From contig JALZUI010000048.1 of the NCBI GenBank assembly GCA_023301545.1, positions 1 to 25,539 on the forward strand: DNA of 25,539 bases, written 5' to 3'. The notes beneath the pieces are model-generated. The model had not been told where the DNA came from. It was given only the letters and a program-made list of their open reading frames with translations, and made no database searches. Made by a program: the position numbers and the translations under genes. Position 1 is the first letter of the stretch. Each line of letters starts with the position of its first letter. Positions 1 to 8,450 of this stretch are shown piece by piece. This DNA is from Akkermansiaceae bacterium (GTDB lineage Bacteria > Verrucomicrobiota > Verrucomicrobiia > Verrucomicrobiales > Akkermansiaceae).

Positions 1-845
1 GCATCGAGATAAATTCCACCCTCGTTTGTGATTACTAGTGCCATCGGGGGAACTTCGTCCGATGGCTTAGGATTCGCCGCTACTTGCGTTTCAGGGAGTT
101 CGCCTTGGGCCTTATTAATAAACTTCTTTAAGTTCTTATCATTCATTGCAGCTAAGGAGCCAATTTCGCTGCTTTTCTCCGCTGCTTTTGCCGCTTGAGC
201 AGCGAGAACTTCTTTAGTATCTGCTGCCTTTTCTTGGGCTGCTTTTAACTCTGCCTTCTTTCGCTCCGATAGGGTGACTTCAGGAATTTTTAGTGTACTA
301 GCTAGTTCAACCAAGCGTTCTTTTTCAGCCCCGCTTAAGACAACCTTTGGCACCGGTGGAGCGGCCACGAGGAGAGGCAAATAATGAGAGAGATTTGCGG
401 CCAAGTCGTGATCGACATAAGTTGATTTACTAGGCCCTTTGATGAACAGCTCTTGCGTAACAAGGTCGAAGTAAGCCCCCTTCCCCTCGATTGAGAGATT
501 GGAACGCGAGAGCTGGATTATTTCATCCGTTGTGATGAGACTTTTATTGCGATCATAGCGCGCCTTCTTAAAGTGGAGAAACGTGGATCGCTCCTCTTTC
601 ATCACTTCCACTTCCACTCCGATGACATCAATCTGTCCACTGTCCTTATCAACTACCTTTACTTGTTCCGCGCTGAAGAGAGAACTCGGCGTTCCGTTTT
701 CATTAAAGGTAGGGATTTTAACATTCGTAAGAGCAGCGCCATTAGGAATGTACTTAAGGAGGTCTGACCCCACTTTCATCTCCTTCGCTAACCCTTGGGT
801 AAGCAGTGGAGCGCAGATCAGGAGAGTTGACAGAAGGTTTCCCAT
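1..845 (-). CDS. LptC/OstA-like exported protein, 3' end outside window
   Basis: The frame is open from an ATG at 845 to the left edge, giving at least 281 residues with no stop. A signal peptide is visible (residues 1-20, ending GLA), so the mature protein is probably periplasmic. Residues about 55-140 have the pattern of the LptC/LptA (OstA) beta-jellyroll: an 'ARYD' strand, then 'LITTDEI', then 'LSIEGKGAYFD'. This resembles the LptC strand order in which a target base form is followed by a 'GxG..D' turn. Residues about 170-250 are a charged Ala/Lys/Glu-rich, probably helical stretch. A second jellyroll-like 'GGIYLDA' begins at the edge. The ATG overlaps the kdsA stop (TAATG), so translation is probably coupled. 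In many Gram-negative bacteria kdsA or kdsC lies beside lptC-lptA-lptB, which supports a role in LPS export. LptC is usually about 190 residues with an uncleaved anchor, so this longer protein could instead be LptA-like or a fusion. Confidence 0.5.
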   Translation of the reverse strand, partial: MGNLLSTLLICAPLLTQGLAKEMKVGSDLLKYIPNGAALTNVKIPTFNENGTPSSLFSAEQVKVVDKDSGQIDVIGVEVEVMKEERSTFLHFKKARYDRNKSLITTDEIIQLSRSNLSIEGKGAYFDLVTQELFIKGPSKSTYVDHDLAANLSHYLPLLVAAPPVPKVVLSGAEKERLVELASTLKIPEVTLSERKKAELKAAQEKAADTKEVLAAQAAKAAEKSSEIGSLAAMNDKNLKKFINKAQGELPETQVAANPKPSDEVPPMALVITNEGGIYLD

Positions 846-1663
846 TACTTGAGACAAGAGTTAATCGCTACGAGAGATTTCAGCACGTCACGAAGATCCT
901 TAAGAGGAACCTGGTTCGGGCCATCAGACATCGCTTCTGCTGGGTTTTCATGAGTTTCCAAGAACACTCCATTTACACCAGTGGCGACTGCCGCACGTGC
1001 GAGTACTGGGGCTAAGATCCCGTCACCACCCGTGGTTCCACCATCACCACCTGGGCGCTGGACAGAGTGAGTGGCGTCAAAAATTGTTAAGTTCCCCTGC
1101 TCTGCCATCCAGTAGAGCGAGCGCATATCCGCTACGAGGTTATTGTAACCAAAGGATGTACCACGTTCCGTGAGAAGGAATTTTTTACAGCCAAAGGAGC
1201 GCATCTTATCAGCAATATTCTTCACATCCCAAGGAGCGAGGAATTGCCCTTTCTTAACATTAACGGCACGGCCAGTATCTGCACAGGCTTTTAGTAAATC
1301 GGTCTGACGACAGAGAAACGCGGGAATCTGGAGAAGATCAATATGTTCAGCAGCAATCGCCGCTTGCTCTGGCGTGTGAATATCAGTCGTAACAGGAACG
1401 CCTAGTTCCTTACCAATCGCGCCGAGTAGCGCTGTTCCCTCTTTAACTCCAGGTCCACGGTAGGAGCCAGCGGAGGTTCGGTTGGCCTTATCAAAGGAGG
1501 CCTTAAAAATGAATTGGATCCCTAGCTCATCCGCAATCTTTTTAATTTCACGGGCCATGTGCCAGGTAAATTCTTCCGATTCAATCGCGCAAGGGCCAAG
1601 AATAAAAAAGAGATCGTCTCCTCCGAGAGTGACGTTTTGAAGCTTAAATGGTTGCGTAATCAT
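845..1663 (-). CDS. kdsA: 3-deoxy-8-phosphooctulonate synthase (KdsA), metal-dependent type
   Basis: Condenses phosphoenolpyruvate with arabinose 5-phosphate to give Kdo 8-phosphate, the precursor of the Kdo sugar that links lipid A to the LPS core; cytoplasmic. The protein has 272 residues, normal for the family, and near-complete family motifs: 'FKASFDKANRTS', 'IPAFLCRQTDLL', 'VKKGQFLAPWD', 'TERGTSFGYNN', 'DATHSVQ.PGG' and 'ETHENP'. Residue Cys25 in 'GPCAIES' is the metal ligand of the metal-dependent class (as in Aquifex). Metal-independent enzymes such as that of E. coli have Asn there. The other metal ligands (His of 'DATHS', Glu of 'ETHE', Asp of 'MSDGPN') are present. The ATG overlaps the upstream DUF1844 stop by 4 bp (ATGA), and the stop overlaps the next gene by 1 bp. 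Confidence 0.96.
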   Translation of the reverse strand: MITQPFKLQNVTLGGDDLFFILGPCAIESEEFTWHMAREIKKIADELGIQFIFKASFDKANRTSAGSYRGPGVKEGTALLGAIGKELGVPVTTDIHTPEQAAIAAEHIDLLQIPAFLCRQTDLLKACADTGRAVNVKKGQFLAPWDVKNIADKMRSFGCKKFLLTERGTSFGYNNLVADMRSLYWMAEQGNLTIFDATHSVQRPGGDGGTTGGDGILAPVLARAAVATGVNGVFLETHENPAEAMSDGPNQVPLKDLRDVLKSLVAINSCLK

Positions 1664-1917
1664 GCGTTTGGTTCGGTTGTTTTTTGGTAAAGGGTTTCAA
1701 TGGTGGTGATCGTATCTTCAAGCAGGGCTTTCTCCTGCGGGTCAAGATTACCCATTGTTTTAGATTGGAGGAGAAGAAGAACATCTAGACCGCCTTGAGC
1801 AGCCTTTAGGTTGACGTTTTTTTCACCTGTGAGTGGGTTTTCTCGTTGGCCGAGAAAGATCCCTACATTGGTGGCTTGCTTGAGGACGAAGTCGGAAAAG
1901 GTAAGTTCAGAGGACAT
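1660..1917 (-). CDS. DUF1844 family small protein
   Basis: An 85-residue cytoplasmic protein without signal peptide or membrane segment. It matches the DUF1844 pattern along its whole length: an N-terminal 'FSDFVLKQATNVGIFLG' helix, 'ENPLTGEKNVNL', then 'LDVLLLLQSKTMGNLDPQEKALLE' and a C-terminal helix ending 'IETLY'. The family has no established function. It is common in Acidobacteria, Deltaproteobacteria and the Planctomycetes/Verrucomicrobia group. The gene sits 6 bp after the M16 peptidase stop and overlaps the kdsA start by 4 bp, so it is almost certainly co-translated with kdsA. Confidence 0.85.
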   Translation of the reverse strand: MSSELTFSDFVLKQATNVGIFLGQRENPLTGEKNVNLKAAQGGLDVLLLLQSKTMGNLDPQEKALLEDTITTIETLYQKTTEPNA

Positions 1918-1923
1918 AATGTT

Positions 1924-4440
1924 CTACGGGGAGACTACTGTGATGACTGGAGCGCTCTCTGAGAAGTATTTTTTCAAACAATTCGATACTTCTTCCACCG
2001 TAACGCCAGAAATAAGCTCCCGAACGTGGTCTCGGTGCTCTACTCCGCGCCCAAAGAGGACATTTAATCCATGTGTTCGAGCTTGGTTTAGGTGCGTCTG
2101 GTCAGCTCGGGCGTTTTGCGCCGCAAGCCCCTTTTTCACCGCTTCCAACTCTTCTTCTTTAACGCCGTTTTTCACTACTTTAGCGATCGAATTCTGAAGC
2201 TCCGTTAGAGCCTCTTCCCTCCGCTTCGGATCAGTTCCCATATAGAAGGAGAACATGCCAGTGTCGATACCCATAAACTGATTACAGGAAACAAAGTATG
2301 CCAACCCTCTCTCCTCACGAAGCTCGACAAAGAGAGGCCCTGCCATCCCGGAAAAATACTCCTGAAGGACTTCTAAGATATGTGAATCGTCACTGCTAAT
2401 CGAAGCACTAGGGTACGCTACGACAATGACTGCTTGTTCTTTATCTAAGGTCAAATCCTGACGACCAGAACCGAAATTAATCTGGGTAACTTGCTCCTCT
2501 TGCGGGCGATATGGTAAACTCCCGAAACTCTTCTCTAGCATTTCGTAATGCGCTTCTTGAAGATCTCCAAAAACGGAGAGTACTCCTTCACCTTCGCCTA
2601 CTAATTTACGATGGTGCTCTTGTAAATCTGCGGAGCTGATGCGGGCCATCGATTCCTCAGAACCGAGGCGGCTAAAGCGATATGGAGAATTACCAAAAAG
2701 TTGACGGCGAGAATTCCAAAAGGCCACCCGTACAGGGTCAAAAGCGCTCTCCTGAATTTTAGCGATCAAATGAGCTTGCTCCTTCTGCACATGGTCTTCT
2801 GAAAAAAGCGGAAACTGAAGAGCGTCAACCACCAACTCGCAAAGTGCTTCTAGGTCCTCCGCTAGGCAAAAACCCGAAACCATAAAGGTGTTATTCCCTC
2901 CGGAGAACGAAAGGCTGGCTCCCAGTTCATCGATCGCCAGCGCAAACTCCTCGGCGGTTCGGTTCTGCGTCCCCTTACTGAGCACGGAGCTATACAGCGC
3001 GCCTATTCCTTCTAGCTCTTCCGTTTCAACGCGGATTCCGCCCTTGTAGATAAGTTGAAAAGAGGTCGTGGGAAGCGTTTTATCGAGCCCGGTAACGATC
3101 GGCATTTTGTTCGGTAGAGTTGCCAGCTTAGGCAGTACTTTACCGGAGTGTTTACTATCGTCTTGGGTATTGGAGCTCGTAAAATCTAGAGGAACTAACG
3201 AGGACGACAAGCTAGGCGTCCCTTGTAAATACGTCTTAGTTACGCGTTCTAAATCCGCGACCGTCACTTGAGAAACTTGCTCTAAGTAGTGGCGCGTAAA
3301 ATCTAAGCTCCGCGTTTCGAACCAATTACTGGCTAGATCTGAAGCCCGTTCTGCCACTGTTGTAAGAGTTCCTAGTTGCGACATTAAGGCTTGCTTCTTA
3401 GCGCGTTCCAACGGCTGGGCTAGCGCAGAAAAGTCTAAGTTATTCATTAGTTCATAGAGTCGCGTATGCAGCTTCTCATAATTTTCGGGCAAACATTCCA
3501 TCGAGACCGAGAAAAAGCCCTTCCCTAACTTCGGCGTCCACGTCCAAGCGGAGAGGTTCAGCGCGAGTTGCTCTTGCTCCCGTAAGGTCTGAAAGAGAAT
3601 AGCAGAACGAGCCCCCCCAATCACAGAGGACAAGATCTCAAGCGCCACTAAATCAGAATGCCCAAGGTCTGGAATCTCCCAGGCAACATTCACTTTACAG
3701 TTAGGAGTCGCAAAAGGATGAATTGCCACCACAGGAGCCGTTAAGCGACTCTCGACTGGCATTCCGATCTCATGCAATCGACGAGCAGGAACCTCTTGTT
3801 GCATAGTGCGCAGCGAGGCATGGAGTTCGCTCTCATCAAAATCCCCCGAAAGCATAATAAAGCTGTTGTCGAAAGTGTAACGACTCTCATGATAAGCCAC
3901 CATTTCAGCGTGCGTAATGGCATTAAAGCGTTCCAAATCACCAATAATCGGAAAGCGCTTCGTCCCCGTAGGGTAGTAATTTTGCATCAACTCCTGCCAG
4001 CCGATCGAATGAGGATCGTCGTTACCCATCGCGATTTCCCGACGGATCACTTCTCTTTCCATTTCATAATCCGACTCAGGCAGAGTTGGTAAATAAACGA
4101 GCTCAAAGAGAAGCTTCAAAAACTCGCCCGCAGCCTCCGATGGCCCCTCTACGTAATAGACCGTGCGATCGTAGGTTGTATAGGCATTCCATGAGCCTCC
4201 TAGCTCCTCCACCTTATTCATCAACTCCTCACCAGAGAAGCTTTTGGTTCCTTTGAAAACCATGTGCTCCAGCAAGTGACTCAAGCCCGCACCTGGATTC
4301 GGAAGCTCGTGCATGCTCCCCGTCTCGACCCAAACCTGGAAACTAACCAACGGGTGGGCGTGATCGACATGCGAGAGGACATCAAGCCCGTGATCTAAGG
4401 TCTGCCGAGTCGCAGTCGTGGGAGGAAATTTCATTTGCAC
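1924..4440 (-). CDS. M16 family zinc metallopeptidase (pitrilysin/processing-peptidase type), two-repeat
   Basis: An 838-residue protein made of two M16 units. The first (residues about 10-430) carries the inverted zinc motif His55-x-x-Glu58-His59 ('HLLEH') and the distal ligand Glu135 in 'VIRREI', 76 residues after His59, as expected for active M16 enzymes. The second unit (about 440-838) has 'GIGALYSSVLSKGT' where the motif should be, so it is the usual inactive half that helps form the substrate chamber. No signal peptide is seen, so the enzyme is predicted to be cytoplasmic, though many bacterial homologues are periplasmic. The open frame begins with GTG at 4440; an ATG two codons later (4434) is an equally good start. 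It is the first gene of the cluster leading to DUF1844 and kdsA, with a 6 bp gap. The substrate is unknown. Confidence 0.93.
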   Translation of the reverse strand: MQMKFPPTTATRQTLDHGLDVLSHVDHAHPLVSFQVWVETGSMHELPNPGAGLSHLLEHMVFKGTKSFSGEELMNKVEELGGSWNAYTTYDRTVYYVEGPSEAAGEFLKLLFELVYLPTLPESDYEMEREVIRREIAMGNDDPHSIGWQELMQNYYPTGTKRFPIIGDLERFNAITHAEMVAYHESRYTFDNSFIMLSGDFDESELHASLRTMQQEVPARRLHEIGMPVESRLTAPVVAIHPFATPNCKVNVAWEIPDLGHSDLVALEILSSVIGGARSAILFQTLREQEQLALNLSAWTWTPKLGKGFFSVSMECLPENYEKLHTRLYELMNNLDFSALAQPLERAKKQALMSQLGTLTTVAERASDLASNWFETRSLDFTRHYLEQVSQVTVADLERVTKTYLQGTPSLSSSLVPLDFTSSNTQDDSKHSGKVLPKLATLPNKMPIVTGLDKTLPTTSFQLIYKGGIRVETEELEGIGALYSSVLSKGTQNRTAEEFALAIDELGASLSFSGGNNTFMVSGFCLAEDLEALCELVVDALQFPLFSEDHVQKEQAHLIAKIQESAFDPVRVAFWNSRRQLFGNSPYRFSRLGSEESMARISSADLQEHHRKLVGEGEGVLSVFGDLQEAHYEMLEKSFGSLPYRPQEEQVTQINFGSGRQDLTLDKEQAVIVVAYPSASISSDDSHILEVLQEYFSGMAGPLFVELREERGLAYFVSCNQFMGIDTGMFSFYMGTDPKRREEALTELQNSIAKVVKNGVKEEELEAVKKGLAAQNARADQTHLNQARTHGLNVLFGRGVEHRDHVRELISGVTVEEVSNCLKKYFSESAPVITVVSP

Positions 4441-4502
4441 TAGACTTAAAGGGTCTAAGCATAAGAAACAATTGGAATCTGAAGAGATTTCACCCCCTCT
4501 AT

Positions 4503-4525
4503 TAAAGCCCTATGAAGGGGCTTTA
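4503..4525 (-). terminator. hairpin downstream of the M15 lipoprotein gene
   Basis: A perfect 8-bp inverted repeat (TAAAGCCC / GGGCTTTA) with a 7-nt loop lies 9 bp beyond the stop of the gene ending at 4535. On the minus strand the stem ends in TTTAAT rather than a solid T run, so it is a weak-to-moderate intrinsic terminator. It separates the lipoprotein gene from the M16 operon. Confidence 0.45.
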
Positions 4526-4534
4526 CAGTGAAAC

Positions 4535-5098
4535 TTACTGTCCTGCAGGGCGAGGCCAAGCGATGTGAAGGTGTCCGCTGTGATTACGGTCTCCAGGGCC
4601 GAGAACTTCTGTAGCACCAAGAGCGCGAGCTTTTTTCATGTACTCGCGGTAGTAAGGATTGTTCCAGCTGACTTTAACTCCATTAATGTGAGTGAGATCA
4701 TAAGCCACTCCGAGGTAGTGACGTGAACGACTACTGTGCTCCCCTCCAGCAAACTCAGAGATACGAATCGAGTAGCCCATATCTGAAAGTTTAAGCATGC
4801 CAACTAGCATCTCTTCCTTAAGGTAAGTGTAGCCACCTGGTGAACGTCCATAAGAGCTCCGCTTGGAAGCGTGACCTGCAGCAGCAGCTTGGATATTCTG
4901 AATAGCGGTAGCGTTATCCTTATTACCACTACTATGATAATTGGCGAAAGTGAATTGATTTGGACGAGAGAGAACTTCCTTAGCTAAGCGAACGCATACA
5001 GGTTCGTGAGGTTTGTTAATGCTCGACCTTTTTGCATTATGGTCAGTACACCCCGCTACAAAAAGAGAGAGTGCTATTACAGAAGCGATGAGTTTCAT
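4535..5098 (-). CDS. Lipoprotein with M15-type zinc peptidase domain (probable D,D- or L,D-carboxypeptidase)
   Basis: A 187-residue protein with a lipoprotein signal: hydrophobic residues 3-16 and a lipobox 'VAGC' with the lipidated Cys17. The C-terminal half carries the M15A signature: His127-x-x-Gly-x-Ala-x-Asp134 ('HYLGVAYD') and a terminal His176-Leu-His178 ('HLH'), which match the zinc ligands and catalytic His of D-Ala-D-Ala carboxypeptidases such as the Streptomyces albus G enzyme. A membrane-anchored peptidoglycan-trimming enzyme is the best reading. Residues 18-60 look like a flexible linker. The gene stands alone: 73 bp separate it from pabB upstream and a hairpin follows. The ATG is preceded by AAGG at about 10 nt, a weak ribosome binding site. 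Substrate specificity cannot be read from the sequence. Confidence 0.75.
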   Translation of the reverse strand: MKLIASVIALSLFVAGCTDHNAKRSSINKPHEPVCVRLAKEVLSRPNQFTFANYHSSGNKDNATAIQNIQAAAAGHASKRSSYGRSPGGYTYLKEEMLVGMLKLSDMGYSIRISEFAGGEHSSRSRHYLGVAYDLTHINGVKVSWNNPYYREYMKKARALGATEVLGPGDRNHSGHLHIAWPRPAGQ

Positions 5099-5171
5099 AA
5101 TAAAGATGCCTTAACAAAAAGAACCTCACGCACAAAGGAATTTATCCCTTTTTCTTAAAAATATAATTTCA

Positions 5172-6386
5172 TTAAGCTAGAGCGCGGCGAATCCCCTCTG
5201 CTTTCACGAGCGTTTCAAGAAACTCACGCTCGGGATCAGAGTCCGCCACAATACCCGCCCCAACATGATAACTTAGCTCATTAGCCTCCCGAATGAGCGA
5301 GCGGATGACGATGTTAAATTGTGATTCGCCATTAAAACCGATATACCCTACCACTCCTGTATATAGACCTCGCTCCACTATCTCTAACTCCTTAATTACA
5401 TCCATCGCGCGGAGCTTAGGAGCCCCCGTGATACTGCCACCAGGCAGGCAGGATTGCAGAGCTTGTAAGTGATCAACCTCAGGCCGCAATTGCCCGCTCA
5501 CTGTCGAAACAAGGTGATAGACATGCTGCAGTTGCTCTAGAGCGAGAAGCTCGTCAACCCTTACGCTTCCGTATTCACAGACTTGCCCTAGATCGTTTCG
5601 GAGGAGGTCTGTAATCATGATGAGCTCCGCCTTTTCCTTAGGCGACGTCATTAATTCTTGAGCAGATAGGCGGTCACGATCAAGCTCAGGATAGCGCTGG
5701 CTCGTCCCTTTGATCGGGCGCGTTTCAATTTGGCGACCTTTGATTTTCAAAAAGGTTTCTGGGGAGGAGCAGAGGAGCTCGCGTCCCGCCAACTGCCCGT
5801 AACAAGCCATCGGGGCAGGCGATTCTTGACGGAGGCGTTGGTAGAGAGAGAAGAGATCAGCATCAGTACTCAATGAGGCCGAAAAGCGCTGAGAGAGGTT
5901 CACTTGGTAAATATCACCTGCCGCAATGTACTCCTTCGCAGCGCGCACCGCGGATTGAAACTGCGCAGGAGTCATCGAGGAACTCCATTCGCCCAAATCA
6001 AAAGCGGCCGCATTCGTGTCCTTAAAAGAAAGAGCAGTCACCTCGCCCGCCACCCACTGAGCGGCCTGATGGTCATACGACATAAACTGCGGGTAAACCC
6101 CAAAGGTATAATCCCCATTATAATCAATCCAACCCGCTAAACCTCCCTTGCTGGCTTCCTGTCCTTCTGAACCAGCCCCGTATTGACTCATCACTGCACG
6201 GAGACGGGTAAGATCTCTGATGTTTCCTTGCAGCACCTCTGATGGATTAGTCGCTAAAATAGAAACGGGGCTCGCATAGGATTGAGGGAAATTTCCGGAA
6301 CTATCAAAGAGGAGCGTATCTCTCCGGTCCAACTGAGCCATAAGCTCAATCGGAGAAGTGTTAGAGAGATCGTTCAACGCATTCAT
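5172..6386 (-). CDS. pabB: Aminodeoxychorismate synthase component I (PabB)
   Basis: Converts chorismate and ammonia (from the PabA glutaminase) to 4-amino-4-deoxychorismate, the first step to p-aminobenzoate and folate; cytoplasmic. The 404-residue protein is a chorismate-binding enzyme with 'GDIYQVNLSQRF' (157-168), 'SSPETFL', 'PIKGT' (224-228), 'DLLRNDLG' (260-267) and 'PGGSITGAPK' (315-324). Lys226 of PIKGT is the nucleophile that marks PabB; TrpE has Ala at this site (PIAGT). This separates it from anthranilate synthase. The N-terminal region is short compared with the roughly 450-residue E. coli protein. No PabA is visible in the window, and no glutaminase domain is fused. The gene is divergent from the TPR gene at 6487, with about 100 bp between them. 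The folP homologue at 10611 acts later in the same pathway but is not in the same operon. Confidence 0.93.
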   Translation of the reverse strand: MNALNDLSNTSPIELMAQLDRRDTLLFDSSGNFPQSYASPVSILATNPSEVLQGNIRDLTRLRAVMSQYGAGSEGQEASKGGLAGWIDYNGDYTFGVYPQFMSYDHQAAQWVAGEVTALSFKDTNAAAFDLGEWSSSMTPAQFQSAVRAAKEYIAAGDIYQVNLSQRFSASLSTDADLFSLYQRLRQESPAPMACYGQLAGRELLCSSPETFLKIKGRQIETRPIKGTSQRYPELDRDRLSAQELMTSPKEKAELIMITDLLRNDLGQVCEYGSVRVDELLALEQLQHVYHLVSTVSGQLRPEVDHLQALQSCLPGGSITGAPKLRAMDVIKELEIVERGLYTGVVGYIGFNGESQFNIVIRSLIREANELSYHVGAGIVADSDPEREFLETLVKAEGIRRALA

Positions 6387-6486
6387 AGAAGCTCAAGCAG
6401 GAATAGGTTAGCCCCCCTCATCATGCAAGGGAAAGAATTCAGCAATTTTATGGTGACTATTAGCGCAGGAGTGTGCCACTTTACCT

Positions 6487-7587
6487 GTGAAGATGGCGCA
6501 TTTAGAACCAGAACAGCAAAAATCAATCTTAGTTTCGCAGAAAATCTTCTGGGTTATCGGTGCTGCTATGATCGCGCAGCTCATCCTTTTTGCGATTGGT
6601 TTCTACCGAAATTTACACCCACAAGTTCGCGTCGAATACCTCCCGATTACTTCTGCGCACAGCTCCGCTGTCACACCGAACCAGCTACCAGCTACGCCTG
6701 ATCCATTACGCCCATTGCCAGAGCTGCCGCCCCTGCCAAAAGGTTTTGGCGCCAATCAGATCGCTCCAAGCGCTCCGCTACAAGAATTCACCTTCGACCC
6801 ACCAGTAAACGCCCCGCTAGAGGCGCAACTGCTCAAGGAAGCCCGCATCGCTCGTGTTAAAAGCGACATGCGCGCCGTAGCGTTGAAACTGAGCGCTGTC
6901 CAAGAAGAATTCCCGCAGAGTATTCATGCGCAGTACCAGCTGGCTGAAATGTACGAATCAATGGGCATCTATGATAAAGCGGTTGAATCGTACGAACGTG
7001 TTTTCCAATACGGCATTTCACAAGCAGGACCGCTCTACCACATCGCGGCCCAAAAACTGAAAGAAGGCTTCTATAAAGAGAACCACTTCGGTGAACTCAT
7101 GACCATTGGCACGATCCACCAATACCAAGACCTGAGCATCACGGTAGGACAACAAATGACGATCACCATTCCGATCCTTGCCTCCCCCGAAATCGTAGTT
7201 GATCCTAAGCAAGTCTCCGTCGATATCCGTATTTTTGATAAAATGGGCAAACAGGTCACGCGTAATCTCCCCGCCTCCAACCCTTCCTACAGCTGGACGC
7301 GCGAGGTGCGAGACTGGTTGACTAATGGAGAAGAGTTCCTCGTGGTAAACTACTATCTTCCGGAGGATTCCTCAGAAGGCCTCTTTGGATCCTTAGATCC
7401 ACGATCATACTATGGATATATCATTGAGCTCACCTACCAAGGGGAATTACTTGACCAAGTGGCGTGGCCTCGCATTCTAGCCAACAAGATCTCTGGACAA
7501 GCTGGAAGTGAACTAATAGACTTCTCCTTCGAAGACGAATCTTGGGGCGTTGATTTTGACAACCTTCTCCCTCCTCTCTCTAACTAA
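6487..7587 (+). CDS. Membrane-anchored TPR protein, unknown function
   Basis: I do not recognise a named family. The 366-residue protein has one membrane helix (residues about 20-40), preceded by a short charged N-terminus, so the bulk is predicted to be periplasmic. A Pro-rich linker (about 62-110, with runs such as 'PLRPLPELPPLPK') follows. A helical segment at 112-190 contains a clear tetratricopeptide repeat ('AQYQLAEMYESMG' then 'DKAVESYERVF'). The C-terminal half (200-350) looks beta-rich, with 'VDPKQVSVDIRIFD' and 'PRSYYGYIIELTYQGELLD'. The open frame begins with GTG at 6487; the ATG at 6493 is the alternative, and no well-spaced ribosome binding site decides between them. The next gene starts 11 bp downstream on the same strand and the Hsp70 gene follows, so the three form a probable operon. 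Confidence 0.8.
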   Translation: MKMAHLEPEQQKSILVSQKIFWVIGAAMIAQLILFAIGFYRNLHPQVRVEYLPITSAHSSAVTPNQLPATPDPLRPLPELPPLPKGFGANQIAPSAPLQEFTFDPPVNAPLEAQLLKEARIARVKSDMRAVALKLSAVQEEFPQSIHAQYQLAEMYESMGIYDKAVESYERVFQYGISQAGPLYHIAAQKLKEGFYKENHFGELMTIGTIHQYQDLSITVGQQMTITIPILASPEIVVDPKQVSVDIRIFDKMGKQVTRNLPASNPSYSWTREVRDWLTNGEEFLVVNYYLPEDSSEGLFGSLDPRSYYGYIIELTYQGELLDQVAWPRILANKISGQAGSELIDFSFEDESWGVDFDNLLPPLSN

Positions 7588-7598
7588 GCCCCTTCCCT

Positions 7599-8450
7599 AT
7601 GAAAATCGCCCTCCTGCTCTTCTGCCTCTGCTTACCAGCCTTCGCGCAGATCAACATCTTATTCAAACCTACGAAGAAACAGTTCGTGGCCTATGAACCG
7701 GTCACCATGAACTTGACCATTACCAACCGAACCGGAAAGACGGCAACCCTACAAGGGATCGGCCTCGACAACTGGCTCGATGTTAATGTCTATGATAAAA
7801 ATCGCCAGCTTCTCAGCTACAAATCAACTCCCCCAGCCTACCAAGCGGTGAAAATCGCAGCTGGTCAAACAGTCACCAAGACGATCTCTATTAGCAACCA
7901 TTACGACCTCAGCCGTTATGGAACCTATTCGGTCTCAGCCTCTGTACGCCTTCCTGGTAACACGCAGCAAGCGGTAAGATCGAACAGCTCTCTCATAACC
8001 ATCACAAATGGACGCGTCCTCGCGACCCAAAAAATCGGACTCCCCGGCACCGCTAGCGCCCGTCAGTACGAGGTCATTAAATTTAATGGAGAAGACCGCA
8101 CCGTAATCTACATTAAGCTCACAAATGACTACAGTAAACAGGTTGTCGTCTGTAACGTCCTCAGCCCAATGGTTCCTAACAGTGAGCCGCAAATCGCCGT
8201 TGACCGAAACAACAACCTCCACCTGCTCTACCTCATCACCCGGGCAACTTACGTACACCACATTATCGCCCCCACAGGTACGATCAAAAAACGCCAATAC
8301 CACAAATCCGGCTCCGCATACAGTAAGCCTCGCCTAGAATCCTTTGCTAAAGGAGATGTTAAGGTAGCGGGTACGATTCTGTTTGACCCTAAAAAAGCAG
8401 TCGAAGCGGCCAATGCTGACCGTAAACTCTCAGACCGCCCTAATTTCTAA
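7599..8450 (+). CDS. Secreted protein with Ig-like N-terminal domain and propeller-like motif, unknown function
   Basis: A 283-residue exported protein. The signal peptide is clear: a hydrophobic core at 3-13 and probable cleavage after 'AFA' at residue 16. Residues about 18-135 alternate hydrophobic and polar positions like a beta-sandwich ('VTMNLTITNRTGKTATL', 'YGTYSVSASVRL'), reminiscent of Ig-like or BsuPI-type domains. Further on, 'PQIAVDRNNNLHLLYL' resembles one blade of a sialidase/BNR-type beta-propeller repeat, but only one is seen, so a full propeller is unlikely. The C-terminus is basic and polar. Its stop overlaps the Hsp70 start by 1 bp (TAATG), indicating translational coupling. 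The secreted location contrasts with the cytoplasmic chaperone next to it. I cannot assign a function. Confidence 0.8.
   Translation: MKIALLLFCLCLPAFAQINILFKPTKKQFVAYEPVTMNLTITNRTGKTATLQGIGLDNWLDVNVYDKNRQLLSYKSTPPAYQAVKIAAGQTVTKTISISNHYDLSRYGTYSVSASVRLPGNTQQAVRSNSSLITITNGRVLATQKIGLPGTASARQYEVIKFNGEDRTVIYIKLTNDYSKQVVVCNVLSPMVPNSEPQIAVDRNNNLHLLYLITRATYVHHIIAPTGTIKKRQYHKSGSAYSKPRLESFAKGDVKVAGTILFDPKKAVEAANADRKLSDRPNF

Noticed and set aside
1811..2197. Plus-strand frame across the DUF1844/M16 junction
   Set aside because: It is antisense to two confident genes and has no recognisable domain.
4441..4457. Inverted repeat TAGAC/GTCTA just upstream of the M16 gene
   Set aside because: A 5-bp stem with a 7-nt loop is too short to call an operator or riboswitch.
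5172..6386. Anthranilate synthase component I (TrpE)
   Set aside because: The motif reads PIKGT with Lys226, the PabB hallmark, not PIAGT.
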